This document shows, one piece after another, positions 52,809 through 62,261 of a stretch of 64,000 nt of DNA (position 1 is its first letter; every line of letters starts with the position of its first letter). Source of the DNA: Rhizomicrobium sp. (GTDB taxonomy: Bacteria; Pseudomonadota; Alphaproteobacteria; Micropepsales; Micropepsaceae); assembly GCA_037200385.1 (NCBI GenBank), contig JBBCGL010000001.1, positions 3,983,418 to 4,047,417 of the forward strand, read 5' to 3'. The translations under genes and the position numbers were made by a program. Below the pieces are notes generated by a model. It saw only the letters and a program-made list of their open reading frames with translations, ran no database searches and had not been told where the DNA came from.

Positions 52809-53302
52809 GCGCGCGCCAAACCGTCATCGCCACCCTTGCGGCCTGTGCTTTGATCGCAGACGGCGGACCGAAGACACCGCGTCTTGTCTGGAACGCGACC
52901 GCCAGCGCACCCATCGGTCTCTACCGAGCCGCGAGAGGCGAAACGCTTCACCGCGGCGATCTCGTTCTCGCCTTGCCATCACGGTCAATCCAGCAGTTCG
53001 CGGCAAGTCGCGGCTATCTCCCGTTCGGCGTACCATTGGTCAAACACGTTGCGGCTCTCGCGCATGATCGCATCTGCGCGCGTGGCGACACGATCACCAT
53101 CAACGGTCATGTCGCCGTCATTCGCCTCACTGCCGACGGGAATCATCGTCCGCTGCCGGCATGGACGGGGTGTCAGACGCTCACACAATCGTCCGTTCTG
53201 CTGCTCAATCCCGACGTGCCGCAATCTTTCGACGGACGCTATTTCGGGCCGATCTCCACCACCGCCATCCTCGGAAAGTTGGTGCCGCTATGGACGCATT
53301 GA
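52805..53302 (+). CDS. traF: TraF-type conjugation signal peptidase (S26 family)
   Basis: A 165-residue S26-family serine peptidase that matures the pilin in P-type conjugation systems. After an N-terminal hydrophobic segment, NATASAPIGLYR carries the catalytic serine and VPLVKHVAAL the catalytic lysine; NPDVPQSFDGRYFGP is the terminal family motif. It overlaps both neighbours: ATGA with the HTH gene and 13 bases with the transglycosylase gene. Its probable substrate is the TrbC pilin at the right end. Confidence 0.88.
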   Translation: MSARQTVIATLAACALIADGGPKTPRLVWNATASAPIGLYRAARGETLHRGDLVLALPSRSIQQFAASRGYLPFGVPLVKHVAALAHDRICARGDTITINGHVAVIRLTADGNHRPLPAWTGCQTLTQSSVLLLNPDVPQSFDGRYFGPISTTAILGKLVPLWTH

Positions 53303-53913
53303 GCACAGTTTTGGGCTGTCTTTTGTGTGCCGCGCAGCCCAGCGATTTGCCACCTGCCATCGCGCACTGGGAGCCCATTATCGCGGCCGCGTCGGGTCGT
53401 TTTGACGTTCCCGAGCCGTGGATCGCCCACGTGATGGCAACGGAAAGTGGTGGCATGACCACGCTGAATGGTCGTCCCATCACATCAAGCGCGGGCGCAA
53501 TGGGGCTGATGCAGATCATGCCACAGACTTACGAAGCGCTGCGTGCGCGCTATGGATTCGGAGCCGACGCCTACAATCCCCATGACAATGTCTTCGCAGG
53601 CGCAGCCTATCTTCATGAACTCTATCAGCGCTACGGCTACCCCAATCTGTTCGCGGCCTATAACGCCGGGCCGTCGCGACTCGACGACTTCTTGAACCGC
53701 GGACGGCCGCTTCCGCACGCGACCTCGACGTATGTGGCAGGGATTACCGGCACGAATTTAAGCGGTAGAGCGTCGTCACCTCTTTCTGAAGGCGGCGCTC
53801 CGAACACGCCACCCAGTGCGCTGTTCGTTGTCAATCGCGCCCATGAAACAAACACTACAGCTGGGGCTTCGGCGTCCTCTCTATTTGTGATGCTGTCCGC
53901 CGCGCAGCGCTGA
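53290..53913 (+). CDS. Lytic transglycosylase of the transfer apparatus
   Basis: A 207-residue SLT-type murein hydrolase, comparable to VirB1/TrbN. A short signal-like start (MDALSTVLGCLLCAAQ) is followed by the catalytic domain with VMATESGG (catalytic glutamate), AMGLMQIMPQTYEALR, NPHDNVFAGAAYLHEL and NLFAAYNAGPSR. It opens the cell wall for the secretion channel. ATG 53290 lies within the 3' end of traF, showing translational coupling. Confidence 0.9.
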   Translation: MDALSTVLGCLLCAAQPSDLPPAIAHWEPIIAAASGRFDVPEPWIAHVMATESGGMTTLNGRPITSSAGAMGLMQIMPQTYEALRARYGFGADAYNPHDNVFAGAAYLHELYQRYGYPNLFAAYNAGPSRLDDFLNRGRPLPHATSTYVAGITGTNLSGRASSPLSEGGAPNTPPSALFVVNRAHETNTTAGASASSLFVMLSAAQR

Positions 53914-54161
53914 GCCAGAAACGACATCCATCGTGAGCAACAGTCAGGAACCGAAGCGGAGAGGTCGACGCGAAGGCAAGATAAAGCAACGGCACCATCG
54001 GCACCGTTTTGCCAGTCTGCACATCGAGAATCCGTAGTGCCAACAAGAACCGTCATGGCACCACGCCGTCGCAAGCTCTTGAGAACGCTCACCGCAATGG
54101 CACCGATTGGACGCAAGGCCGAAAGCGCGCAGCGTCGGTCGCGACGACAGGAATGACTGCG
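53914..54161. promoter_or_regulatory. Upstream region of the relaxase gene, oriT candidate
   Basis: Four GGCACC hexamers lie in the same orientation at 53991, 54000, 54057 and 54099, within 114 bases. AACGG and CCGTT (53988-53992, 54004-54008) flank the first pair as an inverted repeat. Relaxase origins usually sit next to the relaxase gene and contain inverted and direct repeats. No nick-site consensus could be recognised. Confidence 0.4.
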
Positions 54162-56129
54162 ATGCGCGACGACGACTTCGAGCCGAGGCCGGGCAAGATC
54201 GGCAACCGCCAGTCCAAGCGCGGGCGCAGTTATTTGCAGCGTGTCCTGCATGCATCCGTCTTAGCTGGCCCGCGAAGCGCCGCGCGGGCGTTCACCGGAA
54301 GCCGGATGGGGCGGGGCAGCGGCATCGGCCGAATGCTTTCGACCCGCGACCGCTATGCGGCGCTCCGGTCCCGCCGGGTGATCATCAAATCGCGCATCGT
54401 CAAACTGGCCGGCAAGGGGCTGGCGGCGGCCAAAGCGCATCTACGCTACATCCAGCGCGACGGCGTGACCCGCGACGGTCAGCCGGGGCAGCTCTATGAC
54501 GCCGAGCGGGTCGGGGCCGACGGCAAGGCGTTCTTGGAGCGCGGGGCGGGCGACCGTCATCAGTTTCGCTTTATCGTCTCGGCCGAGGATGGCGCCGAGT
54601 ACGAAGACCTGAAGCCTTTCGTACGCCGCCTGATGGCACAGATGGAGACCGATCTGGGCACCAAGCTCGACTGGGTGGCCGTCGATCATTTCAACACCGG
54701 CCATCCCCACACCCATGTGATGCTGCGCGGCAAGGACAACAAAGGCGAGGATCTGATCATCGCCCGCGACTACATCAGCCAGGGTATGCGCGAGCGCGCA
54801 GCGGAGATTGTGGCCTTCGACCTTGGTCCGCGCCCCGACCACGAGATCGAAGCCAGGCTGAGCAACGAGGTCGAACAGGACCGGTTCACCAGCCTGGACC
54901 GAAGCCTCCTGCGTCTCACGAACGACGAAGGCATTCTCGACGCGTCAAGCGGACGCGGTTCGCCGTTGGAGCGAACGCTTCTCGTCGCTCGCCTTCAGAA
55001 ACTCGCGCGTCTGGAACTCGCGGACGAGATCGAGACGGGTCGCTGGCGCTTGGCGCCGAATATGGAAGACGTACTGCGCCGGATTGGCGAGCGCGGCGAC
55101 ATCATCAAGACCCTTCAGCACGCGTTGCAGGCGCACGGCGTGGCGCTCGATCCTTCTCAGCTTTCCGTGCAGGACGCGGGCGTCTCGCAAAGACTGGTCG
55201 GGGAGGTGGTCGCGCGTGGTCTCTCCGATGAGATCAATGACCGCTCCTATCTGGTGCTCAACGGCACGGACGGCCGGGCGCACTACGTCGACATTGGACG
55301 GGCGGACGAAGCGGCAGAGATTCGCCGCGGGATGCTGGTCGCGATCGAGCCTACGCATGGCGGAATTCGCGACGTCGACCGGACGGTCGCGCAGATCGCT
55401 GCCGACAATGCTGGCCGGTACAGCGTCGACCATCATCTGCGGAGCGATCCGTCCGCCTCCGTGGAGTTCGCGCAAGCCCATGTTCGGCGCTTGGAGGCGA
55501 TGCGCCGCGCCGGCGGATTTGCCATCCGGGAAAAAGACGGTAGCTGGCAGATAGGGCCTGACCATCTGGCGAAGGTCGAGGCGTACGAACATGACCGCGC
55601 CCGGCTGGTCCCGGTCCGTATCGAAACCCTGTCTCGTGCTCCCTTGGTGCAGCAGATCGGCGCCGACGGCGTCACCTGGCTCGACAAGCAGATCGTGGCC
55701 CGCGAGCCGGAAGCGGTGACCACCATCGGGTTTGGGCGCGAGGTGCGCGACGCGCTCCAGCGCCGGCGCCAATGGCTGATGGCGGAAGACCTGGCGCGCC
55801 AGGACAACGGCGCGTTCACGGTCCGCGCCGACCTGCTAGCGTCGCTGCAGCGGCGCGAGCTTACGCGTGTGGCGGGCCAGCTCTCCGCCGAGCTTGGCCT
55901 GATGTACAGCGAAACCAAACCGGGTGACCGCATCGAGGGCGTCTACCGCCGCGCGGTGGACCTGGCGAGTGGCCGATTCGCACTGATCGAGAAGGCACGG
56001 GATTTCACGTTGGTCCCGTGGCGCCCGGTCCTGGAACGCAGACTCGGACAGACGGTCTCGGGGATTTCGCGCGGGGAAACAATCTCTTGGACCCTGGGTC
56101 GGCAGCGTGGCGGCCCCGCCATTGAATGA
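54162..56129 (+). CDS. Relaxase, VirD2-like with DUF3363 domain
   Basis: A 655-residue conjugative relaxase. The N-terminal catalytic part has AKAHLRYIQRDGV near residue 92 (tyrosine candidate Y96) and the metal-binding histidines H176, H181, H183 and H185 in DHFNTGHPHTHVMLRG. The rest is DUF3363, typical of VirD2-like relaxases of alphaproteobacterial elements. It would nick oriT, stay covalently bound and pilot the strand. ATG 54162 has AGGA nine bases upstream; the open frame continues upstream without similarity. Confidence 0.9.
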   Translation: MRDDDFEPRPGKIGNRQSKRGRSYLQRVLHASVLAGPRSAARAFTGSRMGRGSGIGRMLSTRDRYAALRSRRVIIKSRIVKLAGKGLAAAKAHLRYIQRDGVTRDGQPGQLYDAERVGADGKAFLERGAGDRHQFRFIVSAEDGAEYEDLKPFVRRLMAQMETDLGTKLDWVAVDHFNTGHPHTHVMLRGKDNKGEDLIIARDYISQGMRERAAEIVAFDLGPRPDHEIEARLSNEVEQDRFTSLDRSLLRLTNDEGILDASSGRGSPLERTLLVARLQKLARLELADEIETGRWRLAPNMEDVLRRIGERGDIIKTLQHALQAHGVALDPSQLSVQDAGVSQRLVGEVVARGLSDEINDRSYLVLNGTDGRAHYVDIGRADEAAEIRRGMLVAIEPTHGGIRDVDRTVAQIAADNAGRYSVDHHLRSDPSASVEFAQAHVRRLEAMRRAGGFAIREKDGSWQIGPDHLAKVEAYEHDRARLVPVRIETLSRAPLVQQIGADGVTWLDKQIVAREPEAVTTIGFGREVRDALQRRRQWLMAEDLARQDNGAFTVRADLLASLQRRELTRVAGQLSAELGLMYSETKPGDRIEGVYRRAVDLASGRFALIEKARDFTLVPWRPVLERRLGQTVSGISRGETISWTLGRQRGGPAIE

Positions 56130-56189
56130 GTCGTCGCCATCGGCTATCACCCGCGCCCCTTAAGGCAACCCCGGGTCGGAGGCTCGGTG

Positions 56190-58310
56190 ATGGAAGCGCT
56201 CGTCAAAGAGGCATTGAACAAACTGTCCTGGCCGCTGCTGGAGGCCGGATTGGCGAGTGCCATCGATGACGCCTGCTTCGGAGAGTTGCTCGGACACCTG
56301 CGGCGGTGCGCGGCGCTCATCGTGCAGAGGCCCGACAAGGCGCGCGAATTGCGGCGAGACGCCTTTCTCGCTGGGCTGCGCGCCTTCGCGGCCGGTCAGG
56401 GAAAGGACTTTGCGGAGAAAGCCGCTGCGTTGGAGCACGATCTCCGCCGCATCGAAGCGGGCTATCGCGGCATCCTGACGACTCTGGCGATGAGCCCGGT
56501 GGCGATCTTCACCCCAGCGGAGCGGATTGCCGGACTGCTCAGAACGGTGGAGCAGCTCTACAAGCAGGTGGTCGCCGCGAGTGATCGCGCGATGCGCAAG
56601 GGCAAGACCTTTTCGCCGACGTTCATGCTGCAGGACGATCAGGGCATTTCCTTCAACGCGGACGGCGCGCTGTCCGCGATGGTGGATGTCATGGGCATGA
56701 CTCTCAAGATGGAGGCGCATGGCGCGGGGTGGTTCGATCTCCAGGGTCGGCTGGTGCTGCCCGCCCTGCCGGTGGCCTCCGAGGACCTTGTTCGCCTCTC
56801 GGACGTCACCGCCCACCTGGCGAACTGGTGGCGGCGCTGGCTGCGCACGGAGACGCGGTTTCGCTACTGGGGTGGTGAGCTGAGCGAGCATGACATGACC
56901 TCGGCGGCGAACGGTCTGACCGCGGTGGTCGAGTATATGCCCGCAGGCTCGGTCGCCGAAGAGCTGGATTACATCGCCAACGAACGGCTCAACGACCGCC
57001 TGGTGCAGACGTTCATGGAGATGATGACCCAGACACCGCTGGCGACGGCGGGCAAGGGGATCGACAACCCGCTGCCGATTGGCCGCGGCAGTATGGTATC
57101 GGAACGCGAGGGCCATGCCGCTGTCTCGCTCTGTGAAATCCTCGCCTATGACATTCTGGCGAGCGACGAACGGCCGGGCGGTCTCCGTGTCGTCGAGTGG
57201 CTACGCGGCTATGCGGTGCTGCACGCTTTGGCCGAGCGCGAAGCGCAAAAGGCAAACCCCATCTATCTGCCCATGTTCGACGCGGCAGAGCTGCTGGCGG
57301 TGCTCGAACGCTGCGGTCTGTCGGCAAAGGCGGCAAACGTCTTCGTCAACCGTGTCACCTTCGGTCGCAAGAGTTGGGATCTCTTCGACCACCCGCTGTT
57401 GCGAACTGCCGATGGCAACTACCTCCTGTTCGGTGCCGCGATCATGCCGGCCGACCTCGCGCGCATTACGCTCTCCGCCATCGCCAATCTGGGCGTGTCT
57501 CTCGCCCGCAAGGGCAAGGCCTTCGAGGAAGACACAAGGCGTCGCCTGAAGGCGCAGCCTGGGCTCTCGGTGTATGCGTTCAAAGCCAACCGGGGCGGCG
57601 AGGAGTTTGAGTACGATGCCGTTGTGGTGTGTGGCGACTATCTCTTTGTCTTGGAGTGCAAGAACCGCAGCCTATCGGGCCACGATCCGATGCAAGCCTA
57701 TTATTTCGACCGCGAGACACGATCGCATGTCCGTCAGGTTCAGCGCCTCGTGCAGGCGCTGAAGACGTATCCCGACATCTTGGAGACGCATATCGGGGCG
57801 CATGCTCTGACGCTGGAGGTCGTCCCCTGCGTGGTGAACTCGCTACCTTTTGCAGTTCCAGGTGGAATCGATGGCGTGTACTTCACCGATGCGTCGGCGC
57901 TGAAGTGGTTCTTCGAAAATGGAACGCTGCGGCAGGTGGCGGCGCACCGGCTGCCGAAGGAACACCGTCTCCTCCATCGCTCGGTGCTGAAATCCTACTG
58001 GGAGGGCGATGTGCCGACCCCGAAAGATTTGTTGCGCCAGCTGCAATCGCCTTTTCAGATCGAGCTCATGCGCGCGCACATGTCCGTCGCAGAGCTGCAG
58101 TTCGGTATTGGACCCACGACCTTTGGTGTCTCCCATGAGTACACCCGCACAGCTCCAACCACGGAGTCGCTCATCGACTTCGCAGGCGCCAACATCGCCG
58201 TGCTGCGTAAAGAACGGCAGATGGCGCGGATGGTCACGGCCCTTCGCAAGAAGCACGAACGAGACCAGCTCGTCGCCGGTGTCCGGGCGGGGCGCAATCG
58301 CCGCAATTAG
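56190..58310 (+). CDS. Large protein with PD-(D/E)XK-like nuclease domain, element cargo
   Basis: A 706-residue protein of no recognised named family. The first 430 residues are mostly helical and contain no known motif. Near residues 447-492 is a restriction-nuclease-like core: E447 in KAFEEDTRRRL, D477 in EFEYDAVVV, and E490-x-K492 in FVLECKNRS, the same layout as NERD-type nucleases. ATG 56190 is preferred (GGAGG seven bases before); GTG 56187 is adjacent. The gene sits between relaxase and traG, a usual cargo slot, and converges with the HEPN-like gene, 49 bases apart. Nuclease activity is inferred from these residues. Confidence 0.75.
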   Translation: MEALVKEALNKLSWPLLEAGLASAIDDACFGELLGHLRRCAALIVQRPDKARELRRDAFLAGLRAFAAGQGKDFAEKAAALEHDLRRIEAGYRGILTTLAMSPVAIFTPAERIAGLLRTVEQLYKQVVAASDRAMRKGKTFSPTFMLQDDQGISFNADGALSAMVDVMGMTLKMEAHGAGWFDLQGRLVLPALPVASEDLVRLSDVTAHLANWWRRWLRTETRFRYWGGELSEHDMTSAANGLTAVVEYMPAGSVAEELDYIANERLNDRLVQTFMEMMTQTPLATAGKGIDNPLPIGRGSMVSEREGHAAVSLCEILAYDILASDERPGGLRVVEWLRGYAVLHALAEREAQKANPIYLPMFDAAELLAVLERCGLSAKAANVFVNRVTFGRKSWDLFDHPLLRTADGNYLLFGAAIMPADLARITLSAIANLGVSLARKGKAFEEDTRRRLKAQPGLSVYAFKANRGGEEFEYDAVVVCGDYLFVLECKNRSLSGHDPMQAYYFDRETRSHVRQVQRLVQALKTYPDILETHIGAHALTLEVVPCVVNSLPFAVPGGIDGVYFTDASALKWFFENGTLRQVAAHRLPKEHRLLHRSVLKSYWEGDVPTPKDLLRQLQSPFQIELMRAHMSVAELQFGIGPTTFGVSHEYTRTAPTTESLIDFAGANIAVLRKERQMARMVTALRKKHERDQLVAGVRAGRNRRN

Positions 58311-58358
58311 TCCGCGCATCGTTGACTGACGCCACCGCAAACGCGGGGCCAGACGCCG

Positions 58359-59507
58359 CTAGAAATCCATGTTGGAGTAGCGATCCATCAGCTGACCGAG
58401 GTGATCGGAGAACGCTGTCATGGCTTCCTCCGAAACCATCGCGGCCTGATACTCGCCGCTCTGTGCCATGGTCAGGATCAGCGGCATGCCGTGGTCCTGG
58501 ATGTAGAGCTTGGCAGGCGCGCGGGCGCCCGACCACAGATGGGCGACAAAGGCCTCCAACAATTCGATCGCATCGTGATCGACAAATTCGATGCCGCGAC
58601 CGAAGCGAAAAGACGCCGCGTCCTCTTGGTGCGGTAGCCGAACCGGGACGGTGCCGCAATTGGAATGGAACAGGAAAGCTTCGCCATCCTTGCCGAAAGC
58701 GCCGTGCGCCACGAAATTACGCAGCTGCCGACGGATCGCGATCAGCTCACCGTAGAAGCGCTTGTCTTCCACGTCTGTGAGGTCGAGGCCTGCCTTGTAC
58801 TTCGTCGCCCAGTTCGCCGAGGCGAGCTTGGCGACCTCGTCGCCGGTCGTGCAGCGGCTCTGCAGGATCGCCAAGAGAATGAACACGTGCTCGGTCCAGC
58901 TAAAGAAGCTTTCGATGGTCGAAAGTGCCAGCCATTTTGCCTGTCGCCGCAAGGCAACGCTTGGTCGCGAGATGGTCCAGGCATTCGGACGAATATCGGT
59001 CCGAATGGTTTCATCCTTGCGGCGTTCGGCCTCCGCGCGGACCTCTTTGTAACGGTCAGCAAAATAGCGGTAGCGCTCGAACAATTCTCCGGCCTTGTTC
59101 ACGACGTTGAGTTGGGATGCCCGCACCGCCTCCGCAGCCCGCCAAGTGAAATAGGGCTCAGCCGCCTTGACGCCGCGCCGGATCAGTTCCGCCACCTCGG
59201 CCGCGTCGTTCTCGTCGGTAGGTGCGTCGCCCCCGAACACGCCGATTCCAAATTTGCGATGCTCGATCAGGAACGCGCGGCCCCGCAGGTCCACGGGAAC
59301 CGACCAGGCGATCTTCTCGAATTGGCCGAGGTTCTTGAATCCCAGCAAATCCACGAGCAGGAAGTAGACCAGATAGTACTCTGGCAAACGTGCGGCCATC
59401 CGCCTTCCCGTGAAGAGAAAGTCCTTCGCGGCGGAGGATTGTGGCGTGGCGGCGGTCAAGGGCGCGATCGCGCGCTGCACCGCTTCTCGGATGGGAGCAA
59501 TATCCAA
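58359..59507 (-). CDS. Protein with HEPN-like RNxxxH motif, element cargo
   Basis: A 382-residue protein not assigned to a known family. Its helical middle carries ELIAIRRQLRNFVAHGAFG; R263-N-F-V-A-H268 fits the R-N-x3-H catalytic motif of HEPN ribonucleases, which act in toxin-antitoxin, abortive-infection and other defence systems. The rest has no named motif; TIESFFSWTEHVFILLAIL is a hydrophobic helix just before it. The only start that includes the full N-terminus is TTG 59507. It lies 63 bases downstream of the small membrane-protein gene on the same strand and converges with the nuclease-like gene. HEPN membership is inferred from the motif in a helical context. Confidence 0.65.
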   Translation of the reverse strand: MDIAPIREAVQRAIAPLTAATPQSSAAKDFLFTGRRMAARLPEYYLVYFLLVDLLGFKNLGQFEKIAWSVPVDLRGRAFLIEHRKFGIGVFGGDAPTDENDAAEVAELIRRGVKAAEPYFTWRAAEAVRASQLNVVNKAGELFERYRYFADRYKEVRAEAERRKDETIRTDIRPNAWTISRPSVALRRQAKWLALSTIESFFSWTEHVFILLAILQSRCTTGDEVAKLASANWATKYKAGLDLTDVEDKRFYGELIAIRRQLRNFVAHGAFGKDGEAFLFHSNCGTVPVRLPHQEDAASFRFGRGIEFVDHDAIELLEAFVAHLWSGARAPAKLYIQDHGMPLILTMAQSGEYQAAMVSEEAMTAFSDHLGQLMDRYSNMDF

Positions 59508-59570
59508 CGGCCCGGACCTTCTGTCTGCTGCACAAGCCTAGCACTGAAGGGCCGAACTGCAGGCCTGCCG

Positions 59571-59975
59571 CTAAGGCGTTTCTGCAGTGGTCGCGTGATC
59601 CAGCCGTGCAACGGTTGTGAGCCCGGCGGCCAAGCCCGCGACCACTGCGAAGAGGATACGCCAACCCGCGTTTGATATCCCCAACTCCGTGATTTGCCAG
59701 ACGATCGTGAAGCCGACATAAGCAGCAGGAAGTGCGCATGTGATCGCCGCCGCGATCCTGAGCGCCCGGCATTCGCTGCGGGAGGCCCAGCCCGCCAAGG
59801 CCCAACTCGCCATTCCCGCTGCTAGCCCGACGACGGCGGAGCCCGCACCCGCACCGAGCGATAGCGCCCACCAGCCCGCGGTGAATCCGACAAACACTGG
59901 CAATGCGTGGACTGCGACCCGCCACAGCAGCCCACACAGGGCCAACACAGCGCCGATCGCCATCAACAGAAACAT
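59571..59975 (-). CDS. Small four-helix membrane protein
   Basis: A 134-residue protein of four hydrophobic helices with small-residue-rich stretches (GLLWRVAVHALPVFVGFTAGW; AGMASWALAGWAS). The function is unknown. An excellent GGAGG site lies five bases before the ATG. Similar proteins occur next to traG in related elements. On this strand it is followed by the HEPN-motif gene, so the two may be expressed together as membrane component plus effector. Confidence 0.75.
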   Translation of the reverse strand: MFLLMAIGAVLALCGLLWRVAVHALPVFVGFTAGWWALSLGAGAGSAVVGLAAGMASWALAGWASRSECRALRIAAAITCALPAAYVGFTIVWQITELGISNAGWRILFAVVAGLAAGLTTVARLDHATTAETP

Positions 59976-60237
59976 CGAATCCTCCTAGCGCACCCGGAGG
60001 CGCGGCGATCAGTGCTGGGGTTGGGAGCCTGGGCGGCGCTCTGCGCTTCGCGAAGGGACACCCGAATTCTATTCCAACAGCTTCGCAATGCCAGAGAATT
60101 TTCTGCCGTTCGCGCAAATCGTGATGGTCGCGACGCCAAAGCAAACACAATCCATCTTGGTCCATCACAAGGCCGATTGAGCGGAAGACGTGTTCGTCCG
60201 AAGAGTCGCTCGCGCACAAACGCGGGCAGCACCTTCC

Positions 60238-62259
60238 ATGACGCCGACCAAGTTTCTTGTGGGACAGATAGCGATCGTCTTTGCGGTCGTGATCTTCGGC
60301 GTCTGGTTCGCCACTGAATGGTGCGCTTGGCATCTCGACTTCCAGCCACGCCTCGGCGCGCCTTGGTTCCTTGTGCACGGCTGGCCGATCTATCTGCCGT
60401 GGCGGCTGTTCGAGTGGTGGTACGCCTACGAGGCCTACGCGCCGTCGCTGTTCAACCATGCCGGTGCCATTGCGGCGGGCAGCGGCTTCGCGGGCATCGC
60501 GGTTGCGATCATCGGCTCGCTCTACCGCGCCCGGCAAAACAAGCTGGTCACGACCTACGGCTCTTCGCGCTGGGCACGTGACCGGGAGATCGCGCATGCC
60601 GGACTGTTTCGGGCGGCGGGCGTATTCTTGGGCCAACTCGAGGGTCGCTATCTGCGCCATGACGGGCCCGAACACGTCATGGCCTTTGCGCCGACGCGGT
60701 CCGGCAAAGGCGTTGGTCTTGTCATTCCCACGCTGTTGTCCTGGACAGGTAGCACCGTTGTGCACGACATCAAGGGCGAGAACTGGCAGCTGACCGCCGG
60801 CTGGCGTGCCAAGTTCTCGCACGCCTTGTTGTTCAATCCGACCGATCCGCGCTCGTCCCGCTACAACCCGCTGCTTGAAGTCCGCAAAGGTCCCAATGAG
60901 GTCCGCGATGTGCAGAACATCGCCGACATCCTCGTCGATCCCGAGGGTGCGCTGGAGAAGCGCAACCATTGGGAAAAGACCAGTCACTCCCTGCTGGTCG
61001 GGGTGATCCTCCACGTTCTCTATGCCGAGGAAGAGAAGACTCTCGCACGGGTCGCGACCTTCCTCTCCGACCCCCAGCGCTCCTTCCAGCACACGTTGCG
61101 CAAGATGATGGAGACCAACCATCTGGGCACGCTGGATGAACCCTTCGTACATCCCGTTGTGGCCTCGGCCGCGCGCGAAGTCCTAAACAAGTCCGAGAAC
61201 GAGCGCTCCGGCGTGCTGTCGACCGCCATGTCGTTTCTGGGTCTCTATCGCGATCCGGTCGTCGCGCGCACCACGGCAGGCTGCGACTGGCGGATCGCCG
61301 ATCTGGTCGATGCCGAACGCCCGGTCTCGCTCTACCTGGTCGTGCCGCCGTCCGATATCTCGCGCACCAAGCCGCTGGTGCGCCTGGTGCTCAACCAGAT
61401 CGGGCGGCATCTGACCGAGCGGCTGGAAGGCGATCCCGGCAAGTCGCGCCGCCACAAGCTGCTGATGATGCTGGACGAGTTTCCGGCACTGGGGCGGTTG
61501 GACTTCTTCGAGACCGCGCTCGCCTTCATGGCCGGCTACGGCATCCGGGCGTACCTCATCGCCCAATCGCTCAACCAGATCTCCAAGGCCTATGGCGAGA
61601 ACAACGCCATTCTGGACAATTGCCATGTCCGCATCGCGTTCTCCTCCAACGACGAACGCACCGCCAAGCGTATTTCCGATGCGCTGGGTACGGCCACCGA
61701 GCTGCGCGCGCAGCGCAACTATGCCGGTCACCGCCTGTCGCCCTGGCTCAGTCACGTCATGGTCAGTCGGCAAGAGACGGCGCGTCCGCTTCTGACCCCC
61801 GGCGAAGTGATGCAGCTGCCGCCCGCCGACGAACTGGTGCTGGTGTCGGGCCTGGCGCCGATCCGCGCCAAGAAGCTTCGCTATTACGAAGACAGCAATT
61901 TCCTGCGTCGCGTCGAAGCGACCCCGGACCTGTCCGCGACGGTCTATCGCGATCGCCCACCCCCGCGGCGCGACGATTGGAGCGGGCAGATCCGCGGCGT
62001 GCATATCGATCTGTCGCGTCCGCTCGACCGCGAGTTCGGCACCGCCGACGCCGGCGGCGGCGATCTTCAGCGCCAGCCCTGGGCACCCGACGAAAGTGAA
62101 CCGAAGCGTGACGACGCACCGACAGTCGAGACGGCCCTGTTCGAGGACGATGACCCGCAATCGGACAAGCAGACCCTCGATGCCGTCGCTCGCGCGCACG
62201 CGATGAACGAAGGCGATCTGCACAAACATGCCTCGCACGATCTGTTGCCGGAGTTCTGA
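60238..62259 (+). CDS. traG: Type IV coupling protein TraG/VirD4
   Basis: A 673-residue coupling ATPase that brings the relaxase-DNA complex to the secretion channel. Two N-terminal membrane segments (about 5-30 and 75-95) precede the motor: Walker A in FAPTRSGKGVGLVIPT near 157, the DIKGENW segment and Walker B LLMMLDEFPALG near 410. The C-terminal tail is acidic. ATG 60238 (MTPTKFLVGQ) matches the normal family start; a GTG at 60190 would add 16 residues. The following copG-like gene begins three bases after the stop. Confidence 0.93.
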   Translation: MTPTKFLVGQIAIVFAVVIFGVWFATEWCAWHLDFQPRLGAPWFLVHGWPIYLPWRLFEWWYAYEAYAPSLFNHAGAIAAGSGFAGIAVAIIGSLYRARQNKLVTTYGSSRWARDREIAHAGLFRAAGVFLGQLEGRYLRHDGPEHVMAFAPTRSGKGVGLVIPTLLSWTGSTVVHDIKGENWQLTAGWRAKFSHALLFNPTDPRSSRYNPLLEVRKGPNEVRDVQNIADILVDPEGALEKRNHWEKTSHSLLVGVILHVLYAEEEKTLARVATFLSDPQRSFQHTLRKMMETNHLGTLDEPFVHPVVASAAREVLNKSENERSGVLSTAMSFLGLYRDPVVARTTAGCDWRIADLVDAERPVSLYLVVPPSDISRTKPLVRLVLNQIGRHLTERLEGDPGKSRRHKLLMMLDEFPALGRLDFFETALAFMAGYGIRAYLIAQSLNQISKAYGENNAILDNCHVRIAFSSNDERTAKRISDALGTATELRAQRNYAGHRLSPWLSHVMVSRQETARPLLTPGEVMQLPPADELVLVSGLAPIRAKKLRYYEDSNFLRRVEATPDLSATVYRDRPPPRRDDWSGQIRGVHIDLSRPLDREFGTADAGGGDLQRQPWAPDESEPKRDDAPTVETALFEDDDPQSDKQTLDAVARAHAMNEGDLHKHASHDLLPEF

Positions 62260-62261
62260 CG

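Noticed and set aside
59158-61152. A 664-codon minus-strand frame covering parts of traG and the HEPN-motif gene
   Set aside because: It crosses two genes with better support in other frames and has no start signal or motif.
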